Shown here piece by piece: positions 50,800 through 59,374 of a DNA stretch of 64,000 nucleotides. The stretch is taken from positions 1 through 64,000 of the forward strand of contig CAVBQS010000011.1 of assembly GCA_963597615.1 (NCBI GenBank). Direction: 5' to 3'. Position numbers and translations under genes: made by a program. This DNA is from CAKRJP01 sp963597615. GTDB taxonomy: Bacteria; Bacillota; Clostridia; Lachnospirales; Lachnospiraceae. The number at the start of each line of letters is the position of its first letter. Positions within the stretch are counted from its first letter, which is position 1. Under the pieces are notes generated by a model. That model was not told the origin of the DNA. It did not search any database and saw only the letters and a list, made by a program, of their open reading frames with translations.

Positions 50800-52377
50800 T
50801 TGAAAAGAGAATTAGTAATTGTCATCGATTTCGGAGGACAGTACAATCAGCTGGTGGCACGACGTGTCAGAGAGTGTAATGTCTACTGTGAAATTTATTC
50901 CTATAAGACAGATCTTGAGAAGATTAAGGCCATGAAGCCCAAGGGAATTATTCTGACAGGTGGTCCAAATAGTTGCTATGAAGCAGACTCACCAACCTAT
51001 CAGAAGGAATTATTTGAACTTGGAATTCCGGTTTTGGGACTTTGCTATGGTGCACAATTAATGATGCATGTGTTAGGTGGTAAGGTAGAGAAGGCAACAG
51101 TAAGAGAGTACGGTAAGACAGAGGTGCTTATTGACAGGACAGACTCTGCAGTATTTGCAGGAGTATCAGAGAAGACTATTTGCTGGATGAGCCATTTCGA
51201 TTATATCTCACAGGCAGCTCCGGGATTTGAGATTACTGCGCATACGGCGGATTGCCCTACGGCAGCCCTTGAGAATGCCAAGGAAGGTCTATATGCCATT
51301 CAGTTCCATCCGGAAGTACTTCATACAGAGGAAGGAACAAAGATGCTTTCTAACTTTGTATTAGGCGTGTGCGGATGTGCAGGAGACTGGCGCATGGATT
51401 CCTTTGTAGAAGAATCTATTAAGCAGATTAGAGAGAAGGTAGGGGACGGAAAGGTCCTTTTGGCTTTGTCAGGAGGCGTAGATTCCTCTGTGGCGGCAGG
51501 CCTTTTATCCAGAGCCATTGGTAAGCAGCTGACTTGCGTGTTTGTAGATCATGGTCTTCTTAGAAAGAATGAAGGGGACGAAGTAGAAGCAGTATTTGGT
51601 CCAAGCGGACAGTTTGATCTAAACTTTATCCGTGTTAATGCACAGAGGAGATACTATGACAAATTAGCCGGAGTAACAGAGCCGGAGAAGAAGCGTAAGA
51701 TTATCGGAGAAGAATTCATCCGTGTTTTTGAAGAGGAAGCAAAGAAAATCGGAGCTGTAGACTTCTTGGCCCAGGGAACCATTTATCCGGATGTGGTAGA
51801 AAGTGGACTTGGCGGGGAATCGGCGGTCATTAAATCCCATCACAATGTAGGTGGACTTCCAGAGTATGTAGATTTTAAAGAGATTATTGAACCTTTAAGA
51901 GACTTATTTAAGGATGAGGTTCGTAAGGCAGGATTGGAGCTTGGAATTCCGGAAGAATTAGTATTCCGTCAGCCATTCCCAGGACCAGGCCTTGGAATCC
52001 GTATTATTGGAGACATTACTGAGTGGAAGGTGGGTGTAGTCCAGGATGCAGATTACATTTACCGGGAGGAAGTAGACAAGGCGGCAGCAGAATATAAGAA
52101 AGAGTATGGAAAAGCACCATCTTGGATGCCGAACCAGTATTTTGCAGCTCTTACCAACATGCGTTCCGTTGGAGTTATGGGAGATGAGAGAACCTATGAC
52201 TATGCAGTGGCACTTCGTGCAGTAAAGACTATTGACTTTATGACAGCAGAGTCTGCGGATATTCCATTTGAAGTATTGCAGACGGTGATGAGCAGAATCA
52301 TCAATGAGGTAAAGGGAGTGAATAGAGTATTCTATGATCTTACCAGTAAACCGCCGGGAACAATTGAGTTTGAATAA
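50800..52377 (+). CDS. guaA: GMP synthase (glutamine-hydrolysing)
   Basis: A 525-residue enzyme that converts XMP to GMP using ATP and glutamine. The N-terminal class I glutamine amidotransferase has the nucleophile Cys in GLCYGAQLM and IQFHPEVLHT, and the C-terminal ATP-pyrophosphatase has LSGGVDSSVAA. The C-terminal dimerisation domain ends in KPPGTIEFE. The start is TTG 50800 behind AAGGAGG (50785-50791). It ends with its own terminator. Confidence 0.97.
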   Translation: MKRELVIVIDFGGQYNQLVARRVRECNVYCEIYSYKTDLEKIKAMKPKGIILTGGPNSCYEADSPTYQKELFELGIPVLGLCYGAQLMMHVLGGKVEKATVREYGKTEVLIDRTDSAVFAGVSEKTICWMSHFDYISQAAPGFEITAHTADCPTAALENAKEGLYAIQFHPEVLHTEEGTKMLSNFVLGVCGCAGDWRMDSFVEESIKQIREKVGDGKVLLALSGGVDSSVAAGLLSRAIGKQLTCVFVDHGLLRKNEGDEVEAVFGPSGQFDLNFIRVNAQRRYYDKLAGVTEPEKKRKIIGEEFIRVFEEEAKKIGAVDFLAQGTIYPDVVESGLGGESAVIKSHHNVGGLPEYVDFKEIIEPLRDLFKDEVRKAGLELGIPEELVFRQPFPGPGLGIRIIGDITEWKVGVVQDADYIYREEVDKAAAEYKKEYGKAPSWMPNQYFAALTNMRSVGVMGDERTYDYAVALRAVKTIDFMTAESADIPFEVLQTVMSRIINEVKGVNRVFYDLTSKPPGTIEFE

Positions 52378-52393
52378 AAAATTTGGCACATTT

Positions 52394-52446
52394 AAGAGAC
52401 TGGAAAGCCTTGGAAACAGGGCATTTCCGGTCTCTTTGCTTTTGTT
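52394..52446 (+). terminator. Terminator of guaA
   Basis: AAGAGACTGGAAAGCC pairs with GGCATTTCCGGTCTCTT with minor mismatches, followed by a T-rich tail. Confidence 0.75.
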
Positions 52447-52510
52447 CTGGTTCTATTCTGGTTCTGTTATCAGGTGGAATAATGTGGTTCTGTGTTTTTT
52501 GATGTGGAAA

Positions 52511-53011
52511 TTAACAATTTGAATGATATTTCCAGTCCCACAGGGCATGAGTGTACTGATTCAGATAATTCACAATATCCTGATAAGTTTGATATTTGTC
52601 TTGAATGCGATAACCTGTCACAGAAATGGGATTGAGAAGGATGTGATAGTGGTAATTTAATGCATCATTGTAACTGCCGGAATGCAGAACCATGACAGCC
52701 TGATACCCAATGGATGAAAAATAGTCCTGCAAAGCATAAGCACCTTCTTCCAATATAGTACACATGGATTTTGAGGTTCGGGTTGTGAGAATGAAATGAA
52801 ACATTCTTCTATGGTCTGTCATATTATAAGGTGCTTGTAAGCGGTAATATTCTTCAATAATCTGATCGGAGTCATCTCCATTATCAATATATGATGTCAA
52901 TATATCTTCTTCATCTGCAAACAGTGATCCGATGGCATAATTTAAAGTGTTCTGAATAACAGTATCTCCTTGATATGGTTTACGGACTACAAGTAAAGTT
53001 CCTTTTTTCAT
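52511..53011 (-). CDS. Small HUH-like relaxase/mobilization-type protein (possible remnant)
   Basis: A 166-residue protein resembling the N-terminal part of HUH relaxases/replication proteins. FHFILTT and the HYH triad in NYHYHILLNPIS followed by TGYRIQDKYQTYQDIVNYL give the core, but the length is short for an intact relaxase and the catalytic Tyr cannot be placed. The start ATG at 53011 has AAGGAGA nine bases ahead. It lies in AT-rich DNA between guaA and an IS30 fragment. Probably a leftover of a mobile element; the function is uncertain. Confidence 0.5.
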   Translation of the reverse strand: MKKGTLLVVRKPYQGDTVIQNTLNYAIGSLFADEEDILTSYIDNGDDSDQIIEEYYRLQAPYNMTDHRRMFHFILTTRTSKSMCTILEEGAYALQDYFSSIGYQAVMVLHSGSYNDALNYHYHILLNPISVTGYRIQDKYQTYQDIVNYLNQYTHALWDWKYHSNC

Positions 53012-53216
53012 AATGGTAGTTCTCCTTATGTTTATCATAATATTAGGTATATATAGTAATAATATCTATATATGGTATATAAGAAATAAGATAATAGGGT
53101 ATATAGTATATATAATGAAAAACCCTGCAAGGTAGGAATCTCTCCAGACCTTTACCATAGTGTTCATTGGTTATTTTTTACAAATGTTATTTTTGACTGG
53201 CAAAGATTGATTTTGG

Positions 53217-53543
53217 TTGTCTAAAACTATTACAGTTGATAATGGTGTGGAATTTTCTGATTGTGAAGGGATGGAAAGATCTAGAAGAAATCAAATTGAC
53301 AGAACCAAGATCTATTACTGCCATCCATATTCTTCCTATGAAAGAGGAAGTAATGAGAACCAAAACAGATTAGTTCGTAGACATATACCAAAGGGAGTGG
53401 ACTTCCAGGATGCTACAAGAAATCAGATAAAAGAAATCGAAGCATGGATTAATGATTATCCAAGAAGCATGTTTGATGGCAAATCTGCTAGAATTAGATT
53501 CTTTGAAGTCTTTGGCAAAGAGTTTTGGAGGGCTGCCGGATAG
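53217..53543 (+). pseudogene. IS30-family transposase C-terminal remnant
   Basis: An in-frame 108-codon piece that matches the end of IS30-family transposases: TITVDNGVEFSDCEG (with the second Asp of the DDE triad), CHPYSSYERGSNENQN (with the Glu) and RRHIPKGVDF. The N-terminal helix-turn-helix and the first catalytic Asp are missing, and no full-length ORF extends upstream, so it is a truncated, inactive copy. Confidence 0.85.
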
Positions 53544-53704
53544 AGCCCTAACAACTGAATACTGAGCAAAAGTCCAGTTGCTGGATGCAAGTGGACTAAT
53601 TTTCTTACAATTTTCTTTTTTATAGAGTTGACAGGAGCTTCAAAAAAAGTTAAATTTAGTTTGTGGGATGGGAATCACATAACACAAAATCTTAAATTCT
53701 TGTA

Positions 53705-53721
53705 GCCAAAACATCTTTGGC
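53705..53721. repeat. Inverted repeat in the 53.54-53.88 kb gap, GCCAAA/TTTGGC
   Basis: GCCAAA and TTTGGC are six-base perfect arms around a five-base loop. Apart from this, the next hairpin and the rplS promoter, this gap (53544-53878) shows only a 6-base inverted pair (AGTCCA/TGGACT) at 53571-53597. Confidence 0.5.
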
Positions 53722-53726
53722 AGTTA

Positions 53727-53759
53727 CCCTTATAATTTTTAGACGCCGAATTATAGGGG
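53727..53759. repeat. Inverted repeat upstream of the rplS promoter
   Basis: CCCTTATAATT and AATTATAGGGG pair over 11 bases with one G-U. It ends 9 bases before the rplS -35 box. It may be a terminator of the element remnant or an insertion-element end. Confidence 0.5.
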
Positions 53760-53768
53760 GAAAAGTGC

Positions 53769-53797
53769 TTGCACAGCAGGAAGAAATATGATAATAT
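53769..53797 (+). promoter_or_regulatory. Promoter of rplS
   Basis: TTGCAC (53769-53774), a 17-base spacer and TAATAT (53792-53797) leave a leader of about 75 bases. Confidence 0.65.
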
Positions 53798-53878
53798 ATG
53801 ATTTGTTGTGAAGAAATAGATGGTCCTCTGGTACCAAGGGTATTAAGAACATCCAATATTACTAAGGAGGTCACACAC

Positions 53879-54223
53879 ATGAACGATATTATTAAGAATA
53901 TTGAAGCAGCTCAGGTAAAAGAAGTTGCAGAATTCCACGTAGGAGATACTGTTAAAGTTTACGGTAAGATCAAAGAGGGGAACCGCGAAAGAGTACAGGT
54001 ATTTGAAGGAACTGTACTTAAGAGACAGGGCGGTGGCGCTAGAGAGACATTTACAGTTAGAAAGACTTCTAACGGAGTAGGTGTTGAGAAGACTTGGCCA
54101 TTACACTCACCAAACGTAGAGAAGATCGAAGTAGTAAGAAGAGGTAAAGTAAGAAGAGCTAAATTATTCTACTTAAGAGATCGCGTAGGTAAGAAGGCTA
54201 AGGTTAAAGAGTTAGTTAAATAA
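53879..54223 (+). CDS. rplS: 50S ribosomal protein L19
   Basis: L19 lies at the 30S-50S interface of the ribosome. The 114-residue product opens MNDIIKNIEAAQ and contains HVGDTVKVYGKIKEGNRER, RQGGGARETFTVRKTSNGVG and the C-terminal GKVRRAKLFYLRDRVGKKAK, all typical of L19. ATG 53879 with AAGGAGG at 53864-53870 is chosen; an open extension upstream would lie in the leader. It is followed by a strong terminator and by lepB, as in many Firmicutes. Confidence 0.98.
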   Translation: MNDIIKNIEAAQVKEVAEFHVGDTVKVYGKIKEGNRERVQVFEGTVLKRQGGGARETFTVRKTSNGVGVEKTWPLHSPNVEKIEVVRRGKVRRAKLFYLRDRVGKKAKVKELVK

Positions 54224-54233
54224 GAAACTATGG

Positions 54234-54268
54234 AAAAGGACAACTACATCGTGTTAGTTGTCCTTTTT
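54234..54268 (+). terminator. Terminator of rplS
   Basis: AAAAGGACAACTA pairs with TAGTTGTCCTTTT, followed by another T and AA. Confidence 0.85.
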
Positions 54269-54308
54269 AAGCATCAAGGAAACTTAAGCTGCTTATAAGG
54301 GTGGGAGT

Positions 54309-54941
54309 ATGGCGAGAAAGAGAAAGTATCAGCGTAGAAAACCTCAGAATGCAAAATATAAAAAACTGCAAAAAAAGCTAAAGAAGAACATGAGGAAATG
54401 GAATCCTGATTTTGGGATTTTAAAAATTGTGATCATCTGGACCTTTAAAATTGCCTTGGTGTGTTTCTTGGCTTTTGTGGCGGTCTGGTATTATGGTCAA
54501 AAGATTAGTATTGTTGGAGATTCCATGAATCCTGTGCTATACAATGGAGATGTGGTGCTGGTAAACAGGGTTACATATACAGCCTCCAGTCCCAAGAGGG
54601 GAGATATTATCATTTTTAAGCCTAAGGGAAATGAAAAGGAACAGTACTATGTGAAGCGGATTGTAGGACTTCCCGGAGAGACCTTGCAGATTATTGAGAA
54701 CCGCATTTACATTAACGGTGAAAAGTTAGAAGAAGACTATGAAGCTACCAAGATTGATGATGTAGGAATCGCCGGAGAAGAGATTACCTTGGGAAATGAT
54801 GAATACTTTGTTTTGGGAGACAACCGCGCAAGCAGTGAAGACAGCAGAAATGCAGATATTGGAGCAGTAAAAAGAGATTATATCTATGGAAAAGCTTGGT
54901 ATATTGCTTCTCCGGGCAAACATAGAGGATTTATAGAGTAG
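54309..54941 (+). CDS. lepB: Signal peptidase I (first)
   Basis: A 210-residue membrane serine protease removing signal peptides. A basic, Lys-rich N-terminal segment of about 35 residues precedes a single transmembrane helix (about 44-64). The catalytic Ser is in GDSMNP and the Lys in YYVKRIVGLPGE; the conserved GDNRASSEDSR closes the active site. Its unusually basic N-terminus is longer than that of the second signal peptidase downstream. It starts about 40 bases after the rplS terminator. Confidence 0.95.
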   Translation: MARKRKYQRRKPQNAKYKKLQKKLKKNMRKWNPDFGILKIVIIWTFKIALVCFLAFVAVWYYGQKISIVGDSMNPVLYNGDVVLVNRVTYTASSPKRGDIIIFKPKGNEKEQYYVKRIVGLPGETLQIIENRIYINGEKLEEDYEATKIDDVGIAGEEITLGNDEYFVLGDNRASSEDSRNADIGAVKRDYIYGKAWYIASPGKHRGFIE

Positions 54942-54952
54942 GAGAAAAGATT

Positions 54953-55825
54953 ATGCATTTTCAATGGTATCCGGGTCATATGACAAAAGCAAAGCGTATG
55001 ATGCAGGAAAATATGAAACTCATTGATTTGGTAATTGAGCTTGTGGATGCCAGAGTACCCTTAAGCAGCAGGAATCCGGACATTGATGAGTTGGGAAAGA
55101 ATAAGGCACGAATGATTTTGCTAAATAAGTCAGACATGGCAGAAGAAAAGTGGAACGATGCCTGGACCGAGTATTTTAAGGCTAAGGGTTACCACGTAGT
55201 GAAGGTGAATTCTAAGAAGGGTACAGGAATTAAGTCTATTCAGGGAGTGATTGCAGAAGCTTGCAAGGAGAAAATTGAAAGAGACAGAAAAAGAGGCATC
55301 CTAAACCGTCCTGTACGAGCCATGGTTGTGGGAATTCCAAATGTGGGAAAATCCACCTTTATTAATGCCTTGGCAGGAAAGGCTGCAGCAAAAACCGGTA
55401 ATAAGCCGGGAGTTACCAAGGGGAAACAGTGGATTCGCTTGAATAAGTCTGTGGAACTTTTGGATACCCCGGGAATTCTTTGGCCTAAATTTGAAGACCA
55501 GGAAGTGGGACTTCGCCTGGCATTTATTGGCTCTATTAAAGATGAGATTTTAAATACAGAAGAATTGGCAGCAGAGCTGATTGGATTTATGAATCAAAAT
55601 TATGCAGGAGTCTTGGGAGAAAAGTACAGCATTGATGGAGACGAAAATGCCTATGTAATGCTGGAGCAAATTGCTAGGAGCAGACACTGTCTGGTGCGAG
55701 GCAGTGAGTTGGATACTGAAAAGGCAGCCAGCCTTCTTTTGGATGATTTTAGAAACGGACGAATTGGAAGATTTACCTTAGAGTATCCGGAAGCAGAAAA
55801 TGAGCAAGAAATAAAGGAAGTGTAA
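54953..55825 (+). CDS. rbgA: Ribosome biogenesis GTPase RbgA/YlqF
   Basis: A 290-residue circularly permuted GTPase needed for 50S subunit assembly. The permuted order of motifs is G4 LNKSD, then G1 GIPNVGKST, G2 region TKGKQWI and G3 DTPGILWP. The start MHFQWYPGHMTKAKR is the family hallmark. Twelve bases after lepB and three before the second signal peptidase, it belongs to one operon. Confidence 0.96.
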   Translation: MHFQWYPGHMTKAKRMMQENMKLIDLVIELVDARVPLSSRNPDIDELGKNKARMILLNKSDMAEEKWNDAWTEYFKAKGYHVVKVNSKKGTGIKSIQGVIAEACKEKIERDRKRGILNRPVRAMVVGIPNVGKSTFINALAGKAAAKTGNKPGVTKGKQWIRLNKSVELLDTPGILWPKFEDQEVGLRLAFIGSIKDEILNTEELAAELIGFMNQNYAGVLGEKYSIDGDENAYVMLEQIARSRHCLVRGSELDTEKAASLLLDDFRNGRIGRFTLEYPEAENEQEIKEV

Positions 55826-55828
55826 GAA

Positions 55829-56386
55829 GTGGCAAGACGAGATCAGGAGCTAGGAGTGCTTAGGGAATTACTGAGCTGGATATTTTATCTTCTAATCATT
55901 GTGGCCTTAACCTATGTGGTAGTAACCTACGTAGGTCAAAGAACCAGAGTCAGTGGTTCTTCTATGGAGACAACGCTTAGCGACGGGGATAATCTTATTG
56001 TAGATAAGCTGACCTATCATTTTAAAGATCCTAAGAGGTTTGACATTGTAGTATTTCCCTATCGCTATGAAGAAAATACCTACTATATCAAACGCATTAT
56101 CGGTCTTCCGGGAGAAACGGTTCAGGTGGTTAATGGATATGTATATATTGACGGGGAACAGTTAAGCTCAGATATTTATGGAGCTGAGATAATGGAAGAT
56201 CCTGGAGAGGCAGAAAATCCCATTACCCTGGGAGAGGATGAATACTTCGTTTTAGGAGATAATCGAAACCATAGTTCTGATAGTAGAGACCCTTCCGTAG
56301 GCTTAATTACCAGAAGTGAGCTTATGGGCAGAGCCTGGGTGCGAATTTATCCCTTTGACAAGCTGGGAGTAATTAAGCATGAATAA
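55829..56386 (+). CDS. lepB: Signal peptidase I (second)
   Basis: A 185-residue signal peptidase with a short N-terminus and one transmembrane helix (about 13-34). The catalytic Ser is in GSSMETTL and the Lys in YYIKRIIGLPGE, and GDNRNHSSDSR is intact. The start is GTG 55829 behind GGAAG. It lies directly after rbgA and its end overlaps rnhB by eight bases. Confidence 0.93.
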   Translation: MARRDQELGVLRELLSWIFYLLIIVALTYVVVTYVGQRTRVSGSSMETTLSDGDNLIVDKLTYHFKDPKRFDIVVFPYRYEENTYYIKRIIGLPGETVQVVNGYVYIDGEQLSSDIYGAEIMEDPGEAENPITLGEDEYFVLGDNRNHSSDSRDPSVGLITRSELMGRAWVRIYPFDKLGVIKHE

Positions 56387-57053
56387 GAGAGAAGAAGAAA
56401 GAGCCAGAAAGCAACAGGAAAAATTAGAAAAAGAATTGGCCCGTTTAGAGACCATGAAGGAATTTGAAAGGGAATATGACTGCTGTCAGTATATTTGCGG
56501 GATTGATGAAGTGGGAAGGGGGCCCCTAGCTGGACCGGTGGTGGCAGGAGCAGTGATCCTTCCTAAGGATGAGCTCATTCTGTATCTTAATGATTCTAAG
56601 AAGTTATCTGAGAAAAAGAGAGAAGCCCTCTATGAGGAAATCATGGAGAAAGCAGTAGCCACTGGTATTGGGATGGTAGGACCTGGAAGAATTGATGAGA
56701 TTAACATTTTACAGGCTACTTACGAGGCTATGAGGCAGGCCATTGGCAACTTGAAAGTCCGCCCGGATATTTTGCTGAATGATGCAGTGACCATCCCAGA
56801 GGTGGAGATTCCACAAGTGTCAATTATTAAGGGGGATGCCAAAAGCGTTTCCATTGCAGCAGCCAGCATTATTGCCAAGGTTACCAGAGACCGTCTCATG
56901 GTGGAGTATGACAAGATTATGCCTGGCTATGATTTTGCCAGTAACAAAGGTTATGGAACCAAGGCCCATATGGAAGCTTTGAAAAATATGGGTCCCACAC
57001 CAATTCACAGAAGGAGCTTTATAAAGAACATTATCCATGGAGAGACAGAATAA
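56379..57053 (+). CDS. rnhB: Ribonuclease HII
   Basis: A 224-residue enzyme that cuts the RNA strand of RNA-DNA hybrids and removes misincorporated ribonucleotides. The active-site motif is CGIDEVGRGPLAGPVVAGA, followed by the other acidic residues near LNDSKKL and in LLNDAV, and VTRDRLMVEYD. A charged N-terminal helical extension of about 40 residues (EERARKQQEKLEKEL) is present. Start and end overlap lepB and the YraN-family gene by 8 and 17 bases. Confidence 0.96.
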   Translation: MNKREEERARKQQEKLEKELARLETMKEFEREYDCCQYICGIDEVGRGPLAGPVVAGAVILPKDELILYLNDSKKLSEKKREALYEEIMEKAVATGIGMVGPGRIDEINILQATYEAMRQAIGNLKVRPDILLNDAVTIPEVEIPQVSIIKGDAKSVSIAAASIIAKVTRDRLMVEYDKIMPGYDFASNKGYGTKAHMEALKNMGPTPIHRRSFIKNIIHGETE

Positions 57054-57396
57054 AAGAAGCTTAGGGACAGCCTACGAAAAAAAAGCAGGGGCTTACCTAG
57101 AATCTGAAGGATATGAAATTCTAGAATACAATTTTAGATACCGCAGAGGGGAAATCGATATTATTGCAAAAGACGGGGAATATCTGGTCTTTTGTGAGGT
57201 GAAATATAGAAAAGATTCCTTGGCAGGACATCCTGCGGAGGCGGTAGATGTGGCAAAACAAAGAAGGATTTCTCAGTGTGCCCTTTATTATATTACTATC
57301 CACAATCTAGTGGATGTAGCTTGCAGATTTGATGTGGTAAGTATTGAGGGAGAGGAAATCTGTCTGATTCAGAATGCTTTTGACTATGTAGGATAG
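57037..57396 (+). CDS. YraN/UPF0102 family nuclease-like protein
   Basis: A 119-residue protein with a restriction-endonuclease-like fold. The motifs GTAYEKKAGAYLE, RRGEIDIIAKD and LVFCEVKYRK give the E-D-ExK pattern of nuclease-like proteins. Function is not established. It begins inside the 3' end of rnhB, its usual neighbour. Confidence 0.9.
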   Translation: MERQNKRSLGTAYEKKAGAYLESEGYEILEYNFRYRRGEIDIIAKDGEYLVFCEVKYRKDSLAGHPAEAVDVAKQRRISQCALYYITIHNLVDVACRFDVVSIEGEEICLIQNAFDYVG

Positions 57397-57411
57397 GAGA
57401 ATCAAGAAAAC

Positions 57412-58260
57412 ATGAAACTTGAAATCAATTATAAAAATAATGACCGCATATTTCGGGAGAGGGAAGAATATAATGTTCCTTTTTTGACTTATCCTATGTT
57501 TGAGGAAACCAATCTGGTAAATCATGGATTTTCTACCAGATTTGGAGGGGTCAGCAAGGGAGCTTGCAGTACTATGAATATTAGTACCAGCAGGGGGGAT
57601 GATCCAGAGGATGTGAAGGAAAATATCAGGCGTATGGCCAGGGCATTAGGGGTTCATCCAAAGGATTTTACCTACACCAATCAAACCCATACTACCCATG
57701 TGGAAGTAGTAAAACCTGAGGATAAGGGGAAAACATTTCCGGAAACCGATGGACTGATTACCAATGTTCCGGGAATTTGCTTGGTGACTTTTTATGCAGA
57801 CTGTGTTCCTTTGTATTTTCTGGACCCTGTAAAAAAGGTTATTGGACTTAGCCATTCCGGATGGAGAGGCACTGTTGGAAAAATGGGTAAGGTTACTGTG
57901 GAAAAAATGCAGGAAAGCTTTGGGTGCGATCCAAAAGACATTTTGTCAGCAGTGGGCCCTTCCATTTGTCAGGATTGTTATGAGGTCAGCCAGGATGTAA
58001 TTCTTAAGTTTAAAGAGGTTTTTGACGAGAGTCTGTGGGAAAAGCTTTTTTATCAAAAGGAGGATCAGGTTCGTCAGGGCAAATACCAGCTAAATCTCTG
58101 GGAAGCTAACCGGCAGATTTTCTTAGAGGCAGGAATTAAGCCGGAACATATAGCAATTACAAATGCCTGCACCCATTGCAACCCTGAGGTTTTCTTTTCC
58201 CATAGAACCACAGGTAACCAGAGGGGAAATGTCAGTGCATTTTTAGCATTGAAAGAATAA
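57412..58260 (+). CDS. pgeF: Polyphenol oxidase/peptidoglycan editing factor PgeF (YfiH family)
   Basis: A 282-residue cytoplasmic multicopper-type-fold zinc enzyme. The family motifs NQTHTTHV (first zinc His), TFYADCVP, SHSGWRGTVGKM and GPSICQDCYEV are present. E. coli members prevent L-Ser from replacing L-Ala in peptidoglycan precursors; others act as laccases or purine nucleosidases. It follows the YraN-family gene by 15 bases, and mscS is 11 bases further on. Confidence 0.92.
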   Translation: MKLEINYKNNDRIFREREEYNVPFLTYPMFEETNLVNHGFSTRFGGVSKGACSTMNISTSRGDDPEDVKENIRRMARALGVHPKDFTYTNQTHTTHVEVVKPEDKGKTFPETDGLITNVPGICLVTFYADCVPLYFLDPVKKVIGLSHSGWRGTVGKMGKVTVEKMQESFGCDPKDILSAVGPSICQDCYEVSQDVILKFKEVFDESLWEKLFYQKEDQVRQGKYQLNLWEANRQIFLEAGIKPEHIAITNACTHCNPEVFFSHRTTGNQRGNVSAFLALKE

Positions 58261-58271
58261 GGAGGGATTTT

Positions 58272-59165
58272 GTGGCAGAAGAGACAACAGAACAGGTTGC
58301 AGAGGTAACCCAGGAGACTGTAAACGAGGTCAATGCTTTTGTACAGTATTTTCAGGATAGTCTTCCAACATTAGTGGCCTTTGGGGTCAAGGTATTGATT
58401 GCCCTTGTAGTTTTCTTTATTGGAAGAACGATTATTGGTTGGATCCGAAAAATTGTAAGAAAATCTTTGGAGAGATCCTCTGTAGATAAGGGAGCAGAGC
58501 AGTTTATTGATTCCCTCTTAAAATTTGGCCTTTATTTAGTTTTAATCTTTAGTATTGCAGTAAATCTTGGAGTGGATACGGCTTCAGTGGCAGCCCTTTT
58601 GGCTTCCGCAGGTGTGGCCATTGGTTTGGCAGTACAGGGGAGCCTTTCTAACTTAGCTGGAGGAGTTTTCATTCTTCTTTTAAAGCCTTTTATGGTAGGA
58701 GATTATATTTTCGAATCTGCAACCAATTATGAGGGTACGGTAAAGGAGATTCGCATCTTTCATACCAAGCTTACGACTATAGATAATAAGGAGATTGTGA
58801 TCCCAAATGGAAATCTGGCAAACTGTGCCATTGTAAATGCCAATAAAAGAGATGAAAGAAAATTGGACCTTCGAGTAACGGTTTCCTACGATGCAGATCT
58901 AAAAGAAGCAAAGAGGGTACTAAAGAAGGTGTTAACGGATGACCCGGATGTAATGAAGGATCATGAAATCCTTGTCTTTGTCAATGACTTAAAAGATAGT
59001 GCAGTGGAAATGGGACTTCGGGCAGACGTAAGAACGGAAGCATACTGGGAAACTAGGTGGCGAGTTCTTGAAAATGCAAAGCTAGCTTTAGATAAAAATC
59101 ATATTGAAATTCCATATCCTCAATTGACAATCCATTATTCCAACCAGCTTGACAAGGGGAAATAA
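58272..59165 (+). CDS. Mechanosensitive ion channel MscS family
   Basis: A 297-residue channel that opens on osmotic downshock. Three hydrophobic segments are seen at about 28-52, 75-95 and 100-125; the last, the pore helix, includes GVAIGLAVQGSLSNLAGG, the Gly/Ala-rich motif of MscS. The cytoplasmic beta domain follows (KPFMVGDYI). The start is GTG 58272 behind GGAGGG. Its final bases carry the promoter of the next tRNA. Confidence 0.93.
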   Translation: MAEETTEQVAEVTQETVNEVNAFVQYFQDSLPTLVAFGVKVLIALVVFFIGRTIIGWIRKIVRKSLERSSVDKGAEQFIDSLLKFGLYLVLIFSIAVNLGVDTASVAALLASAGVAIGLAVQGSLSNLAGGVFILLLKPFMVGDYIFESATNYEGTVKEIRIFHTKLTTIDNKEIVIPNGNLANCAIVNANKRDERKLDLRVTVSYDADLKEAKRVLKKVLTDDPDVMKDHEILVFVNDLKDSAVEMGLRADVRTEAYWETRWRVLENAKLALDKNHIEIPYPQLTIHYSNQLDKGK

Positions 59166-59177
59166 TCTGTTTATAAT
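59149..59177 (+). promoter_or_regulatory. Consensus promoter of tRNA-Thr inside the mscS 3' end
   Basis: A perfect TTGACA (59149-59154), a 17-base spacer and a perfect TATAAT (59172-59177). The -35 box is within the mscS coding sequence. Confidence 0.85.
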
Positions 59178-59179
59178 TC

Positions 59180-59212
59180 AATCTGTCGGGTTTGCTTTCT
59201 CCGACAGATTTT
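59180..59212 (+). terminator. Terminator of mscS overlapping the tRNA-Thr start site
   Basis: AATCTGTCGG (59180-59189) pairs with CCGACAGATT (59201-59210), then TT. The left arm overlaps the expected tRNA-Thr transcription start (about 59184). Confidence 0.75.
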
Positions 59213-59285
59213 GCTGGAATAGCTCAGTTGGTAGAGCACTTCACTCGTAATGAAGGGGTCGTCGGTTCAAGTCCGATTTCCAGCT
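59213..59285 (+). tRNA. tRNA-Thr (anticodon CGT)
   Basis: Acceptor GCTGGAA pairs with TTCCAGC. Anticodon stem CTTCA/TGAAG encloses CTCGTAA, giving CGT. Discriminator T, followed by a T-run that can end transcription. No CCA encoded. Confidence 0.94.
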
Positions 59286-59374
59286 TTTTTCATTGCCAAA
59301 GTAGAACATAAGGGGTTCTTGTGTTAAGGTAATGCATTTGAGGGAGAGTTTGAATAATATAAGGAGGCTTATTA

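Noticed and set aside
53217..53543. Intact IS30 insertion sequence
   Set aside because: Only the C-terminal third of the transposase is present, with no clear pair of terminal inverted repeats.
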